A stretch of 29,464 nt of DNA from an uncultured Prevotella sp. Its GTDB lineage: Bacteria; Bacteroidota; Bacteroidia; Bacteroidales; Bacteroidaceae. The notes beneath the pieces are model-generated. The model was not told where the DNA came from and searched no databases. It saw only the letters and a program-made list of their open reading frames with translations. Positions 8,149 through 15,967 of the stretch are shown here, in pieces; the first letter of the stretch is position 1, and each line of letters opens with the position of its first letter. The translations under genes and the position numbers were made by a program. The DNA lies in assembly GCA_902491375.1 (NCBI GenBank), contig CABUHE010000025.1:1-29464 (forward strand), in the 5' to 3' direction.

Positions 8149-8925
8149 ATGAAAAAATACGTTTCTGACTTAAAAGTCGTTTCAGTAGAACATATTAATG
8201 ATAAGTATGTTCTTATTAAACTGACTCAGAATGAGGCTTTGCCGGAGATTCTTCCAGGGCAGTTTGTTGAAGTTAGGGTAGACGGTTCGCCTACTACTTT
8301 CCTGCGTCGTCCTATTTCAGTTAATTTTGTTGATTATGATAAGAACCAGCTTTGGCTTCTTGTTGCGGTTGTAGGTGAAGGTACAAGACACATGGCTTGT
8401 TTGCAGGCTGGTGACGTGCTTAACTGTATGTATCCGCTTGGAAACAGTTTTACAATGCCTTCATCAAAAGATGAAAAGGTACTTTTAGTAGGCGGGGGAG
8501 TTGGTGTAGCTCCTTTGCTTTATTTGGGCAAGAAGATTTGTGACGCTGGTGGCGAGCCTGTTTTCTTGCTTGGAGCGCGCTCAGAAAAAGATTTGTTGAT
8601 GCTTGACGAATTCAAGAAGTACGGGCGCGTATGTGTAACGACAGAGGACGGAACGGCCGGTGAGCGTGGCTTTGTAACGAATCACTCTGTGCTTGAGGAG
8701 ATAAAATTTGACAAAATATCTACATGCGGCCCGAAGCCTATGATGGTTGCAGTGGCAAAATATGCTAAGGCAAACGGTATTGAGTGTGAGGTTTCATTGG
8801 AGAATAAGATGGCATGTGGTGTAGGTGCATGTTTGTGTTGTGTTGAAAAGACTGATGAGGGCAATGTCTGTGTATGCAAGGAAGGCCCCGTAATGAATAT
8901 AAATAAATTATTATGGCAGATTTAA
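8149..8925 (+). CDS. pyrK: Dihydroorotate dehydrogenase B, electron transfer subunit
   Basis: 258 residues, standard length. PyrK carries FAD and a [2Fe-2S] cluster and passes electrons from PyrD to NAD+ in pyrimidine synthesis. Visible are the FAD-binding segment (FLRRPISVNF), the NAD-binding loop (LLVGGGVGVAPLLYLGKKI), the CGPKPMM motif, and the C-terminal cluster ligands with spacing C-x4-C-x2-C-x11-C (Cys223, 228, 231, 243; CGVGACLCC then VCKEGPV). It overlaps pyrD by 13 bases, so the two are translationally coupled, consistent with the PyrD2-PyrK2 complex. Confidence 0.95.
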   Translation: MKKYVSDLKVVSVEHINDKYVLIKLTQNEALPEILPGQFVEVRVDGSPTTFLRRPISVNFVDYDKNQLWLLVAVVGEGTRHMACLQAGDVLNCMYPLGNSFTMPSSKDEKVLLVGGGVGVAPLLYLGKKICDAGGEPVFLLGARSEKDLLMLDEFKKYGRVCVTTEDGTAGERGFVTNHSVLEEIKFDKISTCGPKPMMVAVAKYAKANGIECEVSLENKMACGVGACLCCVEKTDEGNVCVCKEGPVMNINKLLWQI

Positions 8926-9818
8926 GCGTTAAAATAAAAGATTTGCGGTTGAAGAATCCGGTCATGACTGCTTCCGGAACGTTCGGATATGGACCAGAGT
9001 TTGCCGATTTTGTTCCACTAGACGGGATTGGAGGTATAATCGTTAAGGGTACGACTCTAAATCCGCGTCAGGGAAATGATTATCCACGAATGGTTGAGAC
9101 TGCGTCTGGAATGTTGAATTGCGTAGGTCTTCAAAATAAGGGTGTGGATTATTTCTGTGAGCATATTTATCCTGAAATAAAGGATATTGATACTAATTTT
9201 ATTGTCAACGTTAGTGGCTCTTCACCTGAAGATTATGCTGAGTGTGCTGCCCGTATAGGTCAACTTGACAAAATTCCGGCTATTGAGTTGAATATTTCTT
9301 GTCCTAATGTTAAGGACGGTGGAATGGCGTTTGGTGTTACTTGTGCAGGTGCGGCAAGTGTAGTTAAGGCTGTAAGGGCAAGATATGACAAGACTCTTAT
9401 TGTTAAATTATCGCCCAATGTTACAGATGTAGCTGAGATTGCGCGTGCTGTTGAGGCTGAGGGTGCTGATAGTGTGTCGCTTATCAACACGTTGATGGGT
9501 ATGGCCATAGATATAGAAAAACGTTGTCCGATGCTTAGTATCGGTACAGGAGGATTGAGTGGGCCTGCTGTTAAACCTGTGGCTTTACGTATGGTTTGGC
9601 AGGTTGTAAAAGCCGTGAAAATACCGGTTATTGGTCTTGGCGGTATTTGTAATGCTCATGATGCAATAGAGTTCTTTATGGCAGGAGCTACAGCTATAGA
9701 AATAGGAACTGCCAATTTTATTGATCCTACGGTTACAATTAAAGTGCGTGACGGCATTAATGAGTGGCTTGATAATCACGGATGCAAGTCAGTAAGCGAA
9801 ATAACAGGCGTATTATAA
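8913..9818 (+). CDS. pyrD: Dihydroorotate dehydrogenase class 1B, catalytic subunit
   Basis: 301 residues of TIM-barrel flavoprotein that oxidises dihydroorotate to orotate. Visible motifs: MTASGTFGYGPEF (residues 18-30), the FMN/substrate loop SGMLNCVGLQNKG, the active-site base in ELNISCPNVKDGG (Cys130, as in class 1B enzymes), LIVKLSPNVTD, and IGLGGICNAHDAIEFFMAGA with the phosphate-binding end AIEIGTANF. The partner pyrK overlaps upstream, which marks it as the NAD-dependent 1B type rather than the quinone-dependent class 2. Confidence 0.95.
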   Translation: MADLSVKIKDLRLKNPVMTASGTFGYGPEFADFVPLDGIGGIIVKGTTLNPRQGNDYPRMVETASGMLNCVGLQNKGVDYFCEHIYPEIKDIDTNFIVNVSGSSPEDYAECAARIGQLDKIPAIELNISCPNVKDGGMAFGVTCAGAASVVKAVRARYDKTLIVKLSPNVTDVAEIARAVEAEGADSVSLINTLMGMAIDIEKRCPMLSIGTGGLSGPAVKPVALRMVWQVVKAVKIPVIGLGGICNAHDAIEFFMAGATAIEIGTANFIDPTVTIKVRDGINEWLDNHGCKSVSEITGVL

Positions 9819-9863
9819 TAATCAATAACATAATCTTTACTAACTAATCTATCAGTCATTTAA

Positions 9864-11453
9864 ATGAAAAAACTTTTTTCAATAGCACTTGCAACCTTGA
9901 TCTACATACCTGTGACAGGGCAGCGGTTGCCTGCATTTCCTGGTGCAGAAGGATTCGGCAAGTATGCCACTGGAGGTCGTGGAGGCAAAGTGTATTATGT
10001 TACACGTAATGACGACTGTGCTGACAATAATCTTGTTGAAGGCACATTGCGTTGGGCGTTAAGGTCTGGAGACGATTCTCCACGAACGGTTTTGTTTAAG
10101 ACATATGGTAACATATATCTTACTTCAAAGCTTAGTATGGCTCATCCGAACGTTACTATTGACGGTTCAACGGCTCCCGGCGGCGGTGTCTGTATTTCCG
10201 GCTACAAGTTTTCGGTATCAAAACCCAATGTCATTATCCGTTATATGCGTTTCAGAGCAGGCGATGTTCCAAATGAAAGCAATCCGGCTGTTGACATTGA
10301 GAATACCAGCAATGTGATAATCGACCATTGTTCGATTACCTGGTCAATGGAAGAATGTCTGACAATGTACGACTGTGATTCTACGACTGTGCAGTGGTCG
10401 ATAATAGGTGAGGGACTTTATTCTTCAAAGAACCATAAGGGTGCCCGTTCTTACGCTACGCAATGGGGTGGCGAACACAGTTCTATGCACCATTGTCTGA
10501 TAACAAATTGCAACAACCGTTCGCCACGTTTCAATGGTGTACGTAATGAAAGTAAGAATCCAGGTGACCACGATCAGTTTGTTGACAGCGAGTTTTTCAA
10601 TAACGTTGTATTCAACTGGGGAAAGCCAAATTCGCTTTATGGTGGCGAATGTAATAAGTCAATCAACAATGGAAATAATTACAACCGAGTCTATATGGTG
10701 AACAATTATTTCCGTCCTGGACCTGCAACTGCTGCTAACGTAAAAACAGAAAGATTTTTTGTCGGAGCTTCTGATAAGAACGGACAAGGACAATGGCTGA
10801 TTAAAGGCAATAAGTTTGAAACTGGAAACAAGTTTGTCGATTCTTCCAGTTTATGCTGGAGTGATGATGTGTTGGTAAAAGTCAATGCTGACAACTGGTA
10901 TGGTTTCACTTCAAACAGTACTGACCGTGCAGTCAATATGGCCCTTGGCAATAATAAAGAGAGCTACAAGAAATATGTCTTAACATCTCAGGATGTGTCT
11001 AGCGGAATTTCTTTACAGGCAGCTGATGAGGCTTATCGTTCTGTTGTCAATGGCGCCGGTGCATCGCTCCCGAGATATGATGAGGTTGACAGACGTTTGC
11101 TTGACGAGGCTGCCGGTAAGACTGATCCGAAGTTTGCAGGCTATAGTAATGGTAAAATAAGCAGAGGATTAGGCATTATCAATTCTCCTTGCGACATCAA
11201 GTTGTCTAAACCTGATAAGTTCAAAGCTGGCAATGTTACTGTAACCTGCTATCCTTATCTTGGAATGGAGAAAGGTGAAAGGGTTATGCAAGACACAGAC
11301 GGAGACGGCATTCCAGATAAATATGAGCTTAAGAAAGGTCTAAATCCAGATGATGCTTCTGATGGCTGTGCTATAACATCTTCCGGCTATTCTAATCTTG
11401 AACTTTTCCTGCATGGTATAGCTGACGGCTCAATTGATAAGGCTGATTATTGA
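9864..11453 (+). CDS. Secreted pectate lyase-like protein (PL1-type beta-helix)
   Basis: 529 residues with an N-terminal signal peptide (MKKLFSIALATLIYIPVTGQ). The mature part starts with LPAFPGAEGFGKYATGGRGG, typical of PL1-type lyases of Bacteroidota. Right-handed beta-helix features follow: VTIDGSTAPGGGVCISGY, VIIRYMRFRAGD, then NVIIDHCSITWSMEECL, which carries the IDH motif of the catalytic face. Near the C-terminus (about 470-490) a calcium-binding thrombospondin-3-like motif occurs (DTDGDGIPDKYELKKGLNP). It probably cleaves de-esterified homogalacturonan outside the cytoplasm. It is 45 bases after pyrD with no clear promoter of its own. There are no SusCD or other PL/GH genes near, so it is not part of a visible polysaccharide utilisation locus. 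Confidence 0.88.
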   Translation: MKKLFSIALATLIYIPVTGQRLPAFPGAEGFGKYATGGRGGKVYYVTRNDDCADNNLVEGTLRWALRSGDDSPRTVLFKTYGNIYLTSKLSMAHPNVTIDGSTAPGGGVCISGYKFSVSKPNVIIRYMRFRAGDVPNESNPAVDIENTSNVIIDHCSITWSMEECLTMYDCDSTTVQWSIIGEGLYSSKNHKGARSYATQWGGEHSSMHHCLITNCNNRSPRFNGVRNESKNPGDHDQFVDSEFFNNVVFNWGKPNSLYGGECNKSINNGNNYNRVYMVNNYFRPGPATAANVKTERFFVGASDKNGQGQWLIKGNKFETGNKFVDSSSLCWSDDVLVKVNADNWYGFTSNSTDRAVNMALGNNKESYKKYVLTSQDVSSGISLQAADEAYRSVVNGAGASLPRYDEVDRRLLDEAAGKTDPKFAGYSNGKISRGLGIINSPCDIKLSKPDKFKAGNVTVTCYPYLGMEKGERVMQDTDGDGIPDKYELKKGLNPDDASDGCAITSSGYSNLELFLHGIADGSIDKADY

Positions 11454-11702
11454 TAGATATCCGTAAATGCGTATAAAAATGTCTTTCTTGGCAGAATATT
11501 CCTTTTTAAGAGGTTCTAATGCAATAAGACGTTGCATATAGGCGATGCTGAAATAAATACGCTGGAACAAACATAAAAGCCTTGAAACGGCATTTACTGA
11601 TGTGACATTATATTCGGTTAATAATAAAATCCCGGACATCCTTTATTGTTTTGCAGTTTAAAGGGAGTCCGGGATTATTGTTGATTGATGATTAATATGC
11701 TG
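11454..11702. terminator. Convergent intergenic region with a long hairpin (11628-11676)
   Basis: A perfect 10-bp outer stem (AATCCCGGAC 11628-11637 with GTCCGGGATT 11667-11676) and a 6-bp inner stem (CCTTTA 11640-11645 with TAAAGG 11659-11664). It lies between the convergent pectate lyase and GumN genes. T content is moderate on both sides, so it likely ends transcription from both directions. The rest of the gap shows nothing recognisable. Confidence 0.7.
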
Positions 11703-12605
11703 TTATTTCACGCCTTCAACAGTATATCCGGCTTTCTTTAGTAGTGTCAGTACGCCACGCTCTCCTGGCAGATGGCCTGCTCCGACAACGAATAAGGTGG
11801 CCTTTTGCTTCATGATTGCAGGCATCTGTTTAATCCAGTTATCGTTACGTTTATAGATGAGTCTTTCGTTCTCTTCCGAAGTTGCATCGCACGAGTTGTT
11901 CATTTTTATTTCAATTACTTTCTTGATACCGTCAAGATTCTGACTAAAGTACGCCTTCAACATATCTTCGACAACATCTTCGTAAAATTCCTGATTGTCT
12001 GCTAAACATAGTAGGAGTTCCTTCTGGCGTTCCATTGTTGAGCCTTTATACAATAGTTCAATTTGTTGGTCGATAGTCTCAAATGCTCCAATTATTTTAC
12101 CTTGAGATTTAGCCTGTTGTTGAAAATAGCCGTCAATACTCTCGTTTGGGTTGAACCCAGGATTCTTCTTTAGATACATCATTGCAGAAATTTGAGCTTG
12201 CAATGCCTCAGGTGTCATTCTTCCAATCTGCTGTGCGGCAATAGGGTTGGTCATGTCCACGCCTAATACGTTTTTTAGAAGTGCGTTGACACGTGTCATT
12301 TCTTCAGCTGTAAACAGCTTGTCAAGTGTCTGTCCCTCTGGAAGCATCATTGCAGTCTGCATTTTTTGCAAGTTCTCGGGTTGCATTATGTCAGCCATAA
12401 TTATTTCTCCGTAGACTTGTTCAGATGTGTTCATGGCTGCTTTTAGACCTTTTATGCTGTCAGTAAATGATACTGGTGCATAATGGTATGTGCCGACTAT
12501 GTACGAAGGTTTTTGCAGCCCGTTGCCTGATATTTTCCAAAGCAGTTGCGCCTGTGCCGCAATCGTAAGCAGAAGCAGGACAAGAAGTGTGAACGTTTTT
12601 TTCAT
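11703..12605 (-). CDS. TraB/GumN family protein, exported
   Basis: 300 residues with a signal peptide (MKKTFTLLVLLLLTIAAQAQ). The family shows two short GxxH motifs thought to bind metal. Here they are G-T-Y-H at 38-41 (in SYIVGTYHYAP) and G-A-G-H near 276-279 (in LFVVGAGHLPGERGVLTLL). The closing segment LKKAGYTVEGV is typical. Eukaryotic relatives (Tiki) are membrane metalloproteases; the bacterial members have no settled function. TAAATTTG at 12654-12647 (minus) could be its -7 box. It faces pectate lyase and stands downstream of a hairpin that ends the aroC transcript. Confidence 0.85.
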   Translation of the reverse strand: MKKTFTLLVLLLLTIAAQAQLLWKISGNGLQKPSYIVGTYHYAPVSFTDSIKGLKAAMNTSEQVYGEIIMADIMQPENLQKMQTAMMLPEGQTLDKLFTAEEMTRVNALLKNVLGVDMTNPIAAQQIGRMTPEALQAQISAMMYLKKNPGFNPNESIDGYFQQQAKSQGKIIGAFETIDQQIELLYKGSTMERQKELLLCLADNQEFYEDVVEDMLKAYFSQNLDGIKKVIEIKMNNSCDATSEENERLIYKRNDNWIKQMPAIMKQKATLFVVGAGHLPGERGVLTLLKKAGYTVEGVK

Positions 12606-12718
12606 GATAAAGTTTTTAGGTTAATGATAATAATATAATCAAGCTACAAATTTAATAAAAAAATTGGAGATTGAAAGTAAAAGCAGTTTAGAATATTATG
12701 TTTTGTTCGTAAATAAAA

Positions 12719-12742
12719 GAGAGCGGCCAATTGACCGCTCTC
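12719..12742 (-). terminator. Terminator downstream of aroC (minus strand)
   Basis: An 8-bp perfect stem (GAGAGCGG 12719-12726 with CCGCTCTC 12735-12742), 8-base loop. Read on the minus strand it is followed by a T-rich run (TCTTTTATTT). Confidence 0.75.
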
Positions 12743-12808
12743 AACCAACACAAAAACTAAACTAGACTTAATTTGACGTAATTGGGATTTTCACAAACCC
12801 CTAATAGT
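12719..12808 (-). ncRNA. Candidate small RNA or terminated leader between aroC and the GumN gene
   Basis: A full minus-strand promoter (12844-12814) sits about 70 bases before the terminator hairpin at 12742-12719. The resulting transcript would be roughly 85-90 nt and hold no ORF of note. It contains a small GGG-TTT/AAA-CCC hairpin near 12798-12781 plus the terminator stem. It could be a stand-alone small RNA, or a leader of the GumN gene in which most transcripts terminate. Either way it is a prediction from promoter plus terminator only. Confidence 0.35.
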
Positions 12809-12813
12809 CGATG

Positions 12814-12844
12814 CAAAATTAGAAAATAAATTCGGATTATGCAA
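12814..12844 (-). promoter_or_regulatory. Minus-strand promoter downstream of aroC
   Basis: On the minus strand, TTG at 12844-12842, exactly 20 bases, TAATTTTG at 12821-12814. It does not precede a coding region directly; the next minus-strand gene starts at 12605, beyond a terminator. A run of eight C residues lies nearby at 12864-12871, between this promoter and the aroC stop codon. Confidence 0.55.
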
Positions 12845-12884
12845 GATATTAATGCTCAAATTACCCCCCCCAATTGTTAAAATT

Positions 12885-13961
12885 CTATAATCGATTTGCC
12901 TTGTTTAATAAATACATATCAAGTAAAGTCATGGCAGTCATAGCTTCAACAATCGGCACGGCACGTGGCAATACGCATGGGTCATGTCGTCCGCGGGCTT
13001 TTAGTGTAGCGGTATTGCCTTGAACGTCAACTGTCTGTTGTGCCTGCAACAATGTCGCGACAGGTTTGAAAGCCACTCTGAAGTATATGTCCATGCCGTT
13101 GCTTATGCCTCCTTGAATGCCTCCGCTGCGGTTTGTTTTGGTTGCAATGTGCCCGTTATCGTTGATGAATATGTCGTTGGCTTGGCTTCCGTGCATTGTT
13201 GTAAGACCAAAACCTGCGCCGAACTCAATGCCTTTAACGGCATTGATGCTTAGCATCGCGTAGCCCAAGGCTGCATTGAGCTTGTCGAATTCAGGTTCTC
13301 CCAATCCGGCCGGACATCCTTTTACTACACATGTTATTGTGCCGCCAACGGTGTCGCCCTTGGCTTTTACTTCTTTTATGAGCTTTGCCATTTCTTCAGC
13401 TCTGGCTGCATCAGGACATCTTACGATATTGTTTTCTGTCAGTGACAGGTCGTATTTGCGGTAGTCGTTGTCAAGTGTTATGCTGCCGACCTGCGATGTG
13501 TATGCCTGTATCTTTATGCCGATCTGCCTTAACGCAAGCTTTGCAAGCGCTCCTCCTACGCAGCGACTTATGGTGATTCGTGCAGACGAGCGTCCGCCAC
13601 CGCGGTGATCGCGAATACCGTATTTGTATGTGTATGTATAGTCTGCGTGCGACGGACGGAACATCTGCCGCATCTCTTCATAATCAGACGACCTCTGATT
13701 TGAGTTCCTTACAATGAATCCTATCGGGCATCCTGTCGACTTTCCTTCAAACACTCCACTAAGTATTTCTATGCGGTCGGCTTCCTTACGGTCGGTAGTA
13801 ATTGCACTTTGTCCGGGGCGCCGTCTGTCAAGCTCTTTTTGTATGAAGTCCATGTCTATTTCTATTCCGGCAGGATAGCCGTCTACGACTCCGCCTACTG
13901 CTTCGCCATGACTCTCGCCGAATGTCGTCAGACAAAATATGTGGCCGAATGTATTGCGCAT
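12885..13961 (-). CDS. aroC: Chorismate synthase
   Basis: 358 residues, standard length. The enzyme removes phosphate from EPSP to give chorismate, using reduced FMN, the last common step of aromatic amino acid synthesis. Signature segments: FGESHGEAVGGVVDGYPAG at the N-terminus, RRPGQSAITTDRKEAD, the RPSHADYTY loop, the glycine/arginine segment DHRGGGRSSAR (signature 2), and NRSGGIQGGISNG near residue 290. The gene is alone, but its product chorismate feeds the aromatic operon at 22878-26912. Two hairpins lie upstream and belong to slyD; no clear two-part promoter was seen. Confidence 0.96.
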   Translation of the reverse strand: MRNTFGHIFCLTTFGESHGEAVGGVVDGYPAGIEIDMDFIQKELDRRRPGQSAITTDRKEADRIEILSGVFEGKSTGCPIGFIVRNSNQRSSDYEEMRQMFRPSHADYTYTYKYGIRDHRGGGRSSARITISRCVGGALAKLALRQIGIKIQAYTSQVGSITLDNDYRKYDLSLTENNIVRCPDAARAEEMAKLIKEVKAKGDTVGGTITCVVKGCPAGLGEPEFDKLNAALGYAMLSINAVKGIEFGAGFGLTTMHGSQANDIFINDNGHIATKTNRSGGIQGGISNGMDIYFRVAFKPVATLLQAQQTVDVQGNTATLKARGRHDPCVLPRAVPIVEAMTAMTLLDMYLLNKANRL

Positions 13962-14007
13962 AATTATTAGGAAACTGAATATAAGTGCTTGTGTATAAAT
14001 AAGATAA

Positions 14008-14026
14008 ATACGCCGGAAAGGCGTAT
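14008..14026 (-). terminator. Second tandem hairpin after the SlyD-type gene
   Basis: A perfect 7-bp stem (ATACGCC 14008-14014 with GGCGTAT 14020-14026), GGAAA loop. Read on the minus strand it is followed by TTTATCTTATTTA. It probably backs up the larger terminator just before it and insulates aroC. Confidence 0.6.
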
Positions 14027-14043
14027 AGGTAAATAATTAAATG

Positions 14044-14111
14044 ATGGGAAATGAAAAGGTCAGCCAGATGTTTCAGGTATTTCCATTTGCTGTCCGTTTT
14101 TCATTTCCCAT
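14044..14111 (-). terminator. Long terminator hairpin of the SlyD-type gene
   Basis: A perfect 14-bp stem (14044-14057 with 14098-14111), which continues into a second GG-CAGC/GCTG-CC stem (14058-14064 with 14089-14095). On the minus strand a T/A-rich run follows. Confidence 0.75.
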
Positions 14112-14134
14112 TATTTTTTATTCAGACAATGTCA

Positions 14135-14770
14135 TCAATTGTGATGGCAGCATCCGCCTTCACCGTGTCCGTGGTGTCCGCATCCTTCCCCATGTCCGTG
14201 ATGCCCGCAGCATCCGTCTTCATGGTCGTGATGATGTCCGCAACATCCTTCGCCTTCACCACAGCAGCATCCTCCGCCGTTGAGACGGTTTATGAGTCCC
14301 TGAATCTCGTCGTTTGTTGCCTCGCGGGCTTCAATAACATGCCCCTTGAAGTTCAGTGTCTTGCCAGCCAAAGGGTGGTTAAGGTCAACGGTAACTTTAT
14401 TCTCGTCAACATTCAGGACTTTTGCGAAGAATCTGTTGCCGTCGTCGTTCTGTAGAGGAACTATTGCGTCTTTGTAAATATGTTCGTGGTCGAAGTGCCC
14501 GTTGATGCAGAATACCGACCTGTCCAAATCAATCACATGCTCCTGCTCGTAGTCGCCGTAAGCATCGTCTTTTTGCAGTGTGAAGTCAAATTCAGCACCT
14601 GTTTCCAGTCCGGCAACTTCTTTCTCGAATGCGTCGAGAGTGATGCCGTATCCGCTGATAAACTGGAACGGCTCTTGGTCGGTAGCCTCTTCAACAAGTT
14701 CGCTTTCACCGTTTCCTACGGTGTAAAGTTTGTATGCCACCGCAATGTACCTGTTAAGATTGTTCTCCAT
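14135..14770 (-). CDS. slyD: SlyD-type FKBP peptidyl-prolyl isomerase with Cys/His metal-binding tail
   Basis: 211 residues. Residues 1-164 match the FKBP-plus-IF-domain layout of SlyD: AVAYKLYTV, GYGITLDAFEKEVAGLETG, KDDAYGDYE, the IF insert, then VDLNHPLAGKTLNF, a signature of the family. The last 47 residues (165-211) contain 10 Cys and 12 His separated by Gly, Glu and Asp, a long metal-binding tail like the Ni/Zn tail of SlyD but denser. It acts as a folding helper and probably as a Ni or Zn store; no hydrogenase or urease gene is in the window. TACCTTTG at 14805-14798 (minus) is a good -7 box. Confidence 0.9.
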   Translation of the reverse strand: MENNLNRYIAVAYKLYTVGNGESELVEEATDQEPFQFISGYGITLDAFEKEVAGLETGAEFDFTLQKDDAYGDYEQEHVIDLDRSVFCINGHFDHEHIYKDAIVPLQNDDGNRFFAKVLNVDENKVTVDLNHPLAGKTLNFKGHVIEAREATNDEIQGLINRLNGGGCCCGEGEGCCGHHHDHEDGCCGHHGHGEGCGHHGHGEGGCCHHN

Positions 14771-15333
14771 TTTATTGTTTCGGTTTGTTTTTGACTACAA
14801 AGGTAGTGTAAAATTTTGATTAACCGAAATAAAACGGAGACAGATTTGTATTTTCCGGCTATGCCGTTGTTTTTGTATATTGTCTGTGCTTGTTTTTTCA
14901 TGAGAGATAAGAGCTTCTGCGAAAGATGCCCTTTTATGTCGTAAAAGACCATCTTTTATGTGATAAAAGAGCATGTATTACAATCTGAAAGATGCTCTAT
15001 TGCTAATTGTCTGGTTTACAGTCGTTTATCTGTCTGTCATAGCATGTGTGCTTGGGCCTGTTTATTTGATTGGACATATGAAGATGTCGGTTAATTCTAT
15101 ATGTCTAAGTCTATTCATATCTTTATTCTGTTTCAGCGCAATAGTTGCTCTGGTGTGGTGTATGAGTTGTATTACATTATTATATATAATCCTTGATTCA
15201 ATTATATTACAATATCAATACAATTTGTGACAGAATCATGTATATAACTGACATATATTTGCATAATAGTAGCTTATTTGTTGATTTAAGTCAAAAAAGT
15301 AAGCTGTTAACGCAAACAGTGTAATGTTTTTTA
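14771..15333. other. Intergenic region between the SlyD-type gene and the small secreted protein
   Basis: This gap holds the 22-base repeat array (14921-15008) and otherwise AT-rich DNA. An ORF at 14973-15230 (85 hydrophobic codons, starting inside the repeat array) has no convincing promoter and is probably chance. A 6-bp AGCTTA/TAAGCT stem occurs at 15271-15305. Confidence 0.5.
14921..15008. repeat. 22-base-period repeat array, site A (4 units)
   Basis: Four units begin at 14921, 14943, 14965 and 14987, each exactly 22 bases apart. The core is (A/G)AAAGA, three to four variable bases, then a C/T-rich TCTTTT-like half. Unit 2 is the best dyad: AAAAGACCATCTTTT at 14943-14957. Units 3 and 4 are degraded in the right half. 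The 7-base spacers after each core are not conserved. The same unit recurs at 21187 and 28380. Confidence 0.8.
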
Positions 15334-15363
15334 TTGCCGGATGAAAGAATGTTCGTATCTTTG
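15334..15363 (+). promoter_or_regulatory. Promoter of the small secreted protein gene
   Basis: TTG at 15334-15336, 19 bases, TATCTTTG at 15356-15363. The transcript would have a leader of about 95 bases before the ATG at 15467. Confidence 0.75.
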
Positions 15364-15466
15364 CACTGTCGAAAGACAAATAGAGTTAATTAAAAAAGGA
15401 TAACGGGCAGAGGTTATTCGTGAGAAGAGAGCCTCGCTAAATGTAACAAAGAAAAATTTAAGGATT

Positions 15467-15829
15467 ATGAAAAGATTGTTTTTGACCGTTGTAGCTGTGC
15501 TTAGCATGACTATGACATTTGCGGAGAACGAAAAGTTGAACAGCGTAGAGAACGCCAACGCTTACAACATGGCTGTAAACTATGACAGACTTGCTGACTG
15601 CCTGGGTCTCTCACTTGATCAGTCAGAAGCTGTACAGGACATCCACACTTCTTTCTGCGCAGACATGATGAACGCCGCAGGTGCTAATGCTGATGAGCGT
15701 GAAGGCATGATCAAGAAGGCAGTTGAGAAAGACCTTAAGTACATGCGTTACGTATTGACAAATGAGCAGTATCGCAAGTATCTTATGCTGCTTAACGCTA
15801 CATTCAACAACCGTGGCTTGAAAAAGTAA
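15467..15829 (+). CDS. Small secreted helical protein of unknown function
   Basis: 120 residues. The signal peptide is MKRLFLTVVAVLSMTMTFA; the mature part is about 100 residues and appears all helical. Two segments, LSLDQSEAVQDI (about 49-60) and LTNEQYRKYLML (about 97-108), faintly recall the LTxxQ motifs of CpxP/Spy periplasmic chaperones, but the match is too weak to name it. Only two Cys occur (one near 45, one near 64). A strong two-part promoter, a purine-rich AAGGATT just before ATG 15467 and a perfect terminator suggest a well-expressed single-gene unit. Confidence 0.75.
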   Translation: MKRLFLTVVAVLSMTMTFAENEKLNSVENANAYNMAVNYDRLADCLGLSLDQSEAVQDIHTSFCADMMNAAGANADEREGMIKKAVEKDLKYMRYVLTNEQYRKYLMLLNATFNNRGLKK

Positions 15830-15850
15830 ATTCTTTATTTATCTATACGG

Positions 15851-15884
15851 AGGCCGCTATGCTTTGAGCATGGCGGCCTTTTTT
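15851..15884 (+). terminator. Terminator of the small secreted protein gene
   Basis: A 13-bp stem (AGGCCGCTATGCT 15851-15863 with 15867-15879, one G-T pair), a 3-base loop, and a run of six T at 15879-15884. Confidence 0.92.
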
Positions 15885-15931
15885 GTGGTTAATCATTTTC
15901 AGGTATTGCCATAAAACCCTATTTTTAGGTA

Positions 15932-15962
15932 TTGTGCGGTTTGCAGTTTTGTCTTAATTTTG
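15932..15962 (+). promoter_or_regulatory. Promoter without an obvious gene
   Basis: TTG at 15932-15934, exactly 20 bases, TAATTTTG at 15955-15962. The next real gene starts at 16453 and has its own promoter, so this one points to a separate transcript. Confidence 0.6.
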
Positions 15963-15967
15963 CAAAT

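Noticed and set aside
9864..11453. Polysaccharide utilisation locus around the pectate lyase
   Set aside because: No SusC/SusD pair, sensor regulator or further glycoside hydrolase or lyase gene is adjacent; the receptor at 454-2781 is too far away and has no SusD.
12864..12871. Run of eight C as a phase-variation tract
   Set aside because: It lies after the aroC stop codon and not in a coding region or between promoter elements of a gene; slippage there would have no clear effect.
14041..14455. Plus-strand ORFs opposite the SlyD-type gene
   Set aside because: They arise from the repetitive Gly/His/Cys codons of the minus-strand tail and from the terminator hairpin; composition and context fit only the minus-strand gene.
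14921..15008. Possible CRISPR array at the 22-base repeats
   Set aside because: Repeat cores are only about 15 bases with 7-base spacers and decay quickly; there are no cas genes, and true CRISPR spacers are about 30 bases.
14973..15230. 85-codon hydrophobic ORF
   Set aside because: It starts inside repeat site A, has no supporting promoter, and AT-rich DNA often yields hydrophobic frames. It resembles no family I know.
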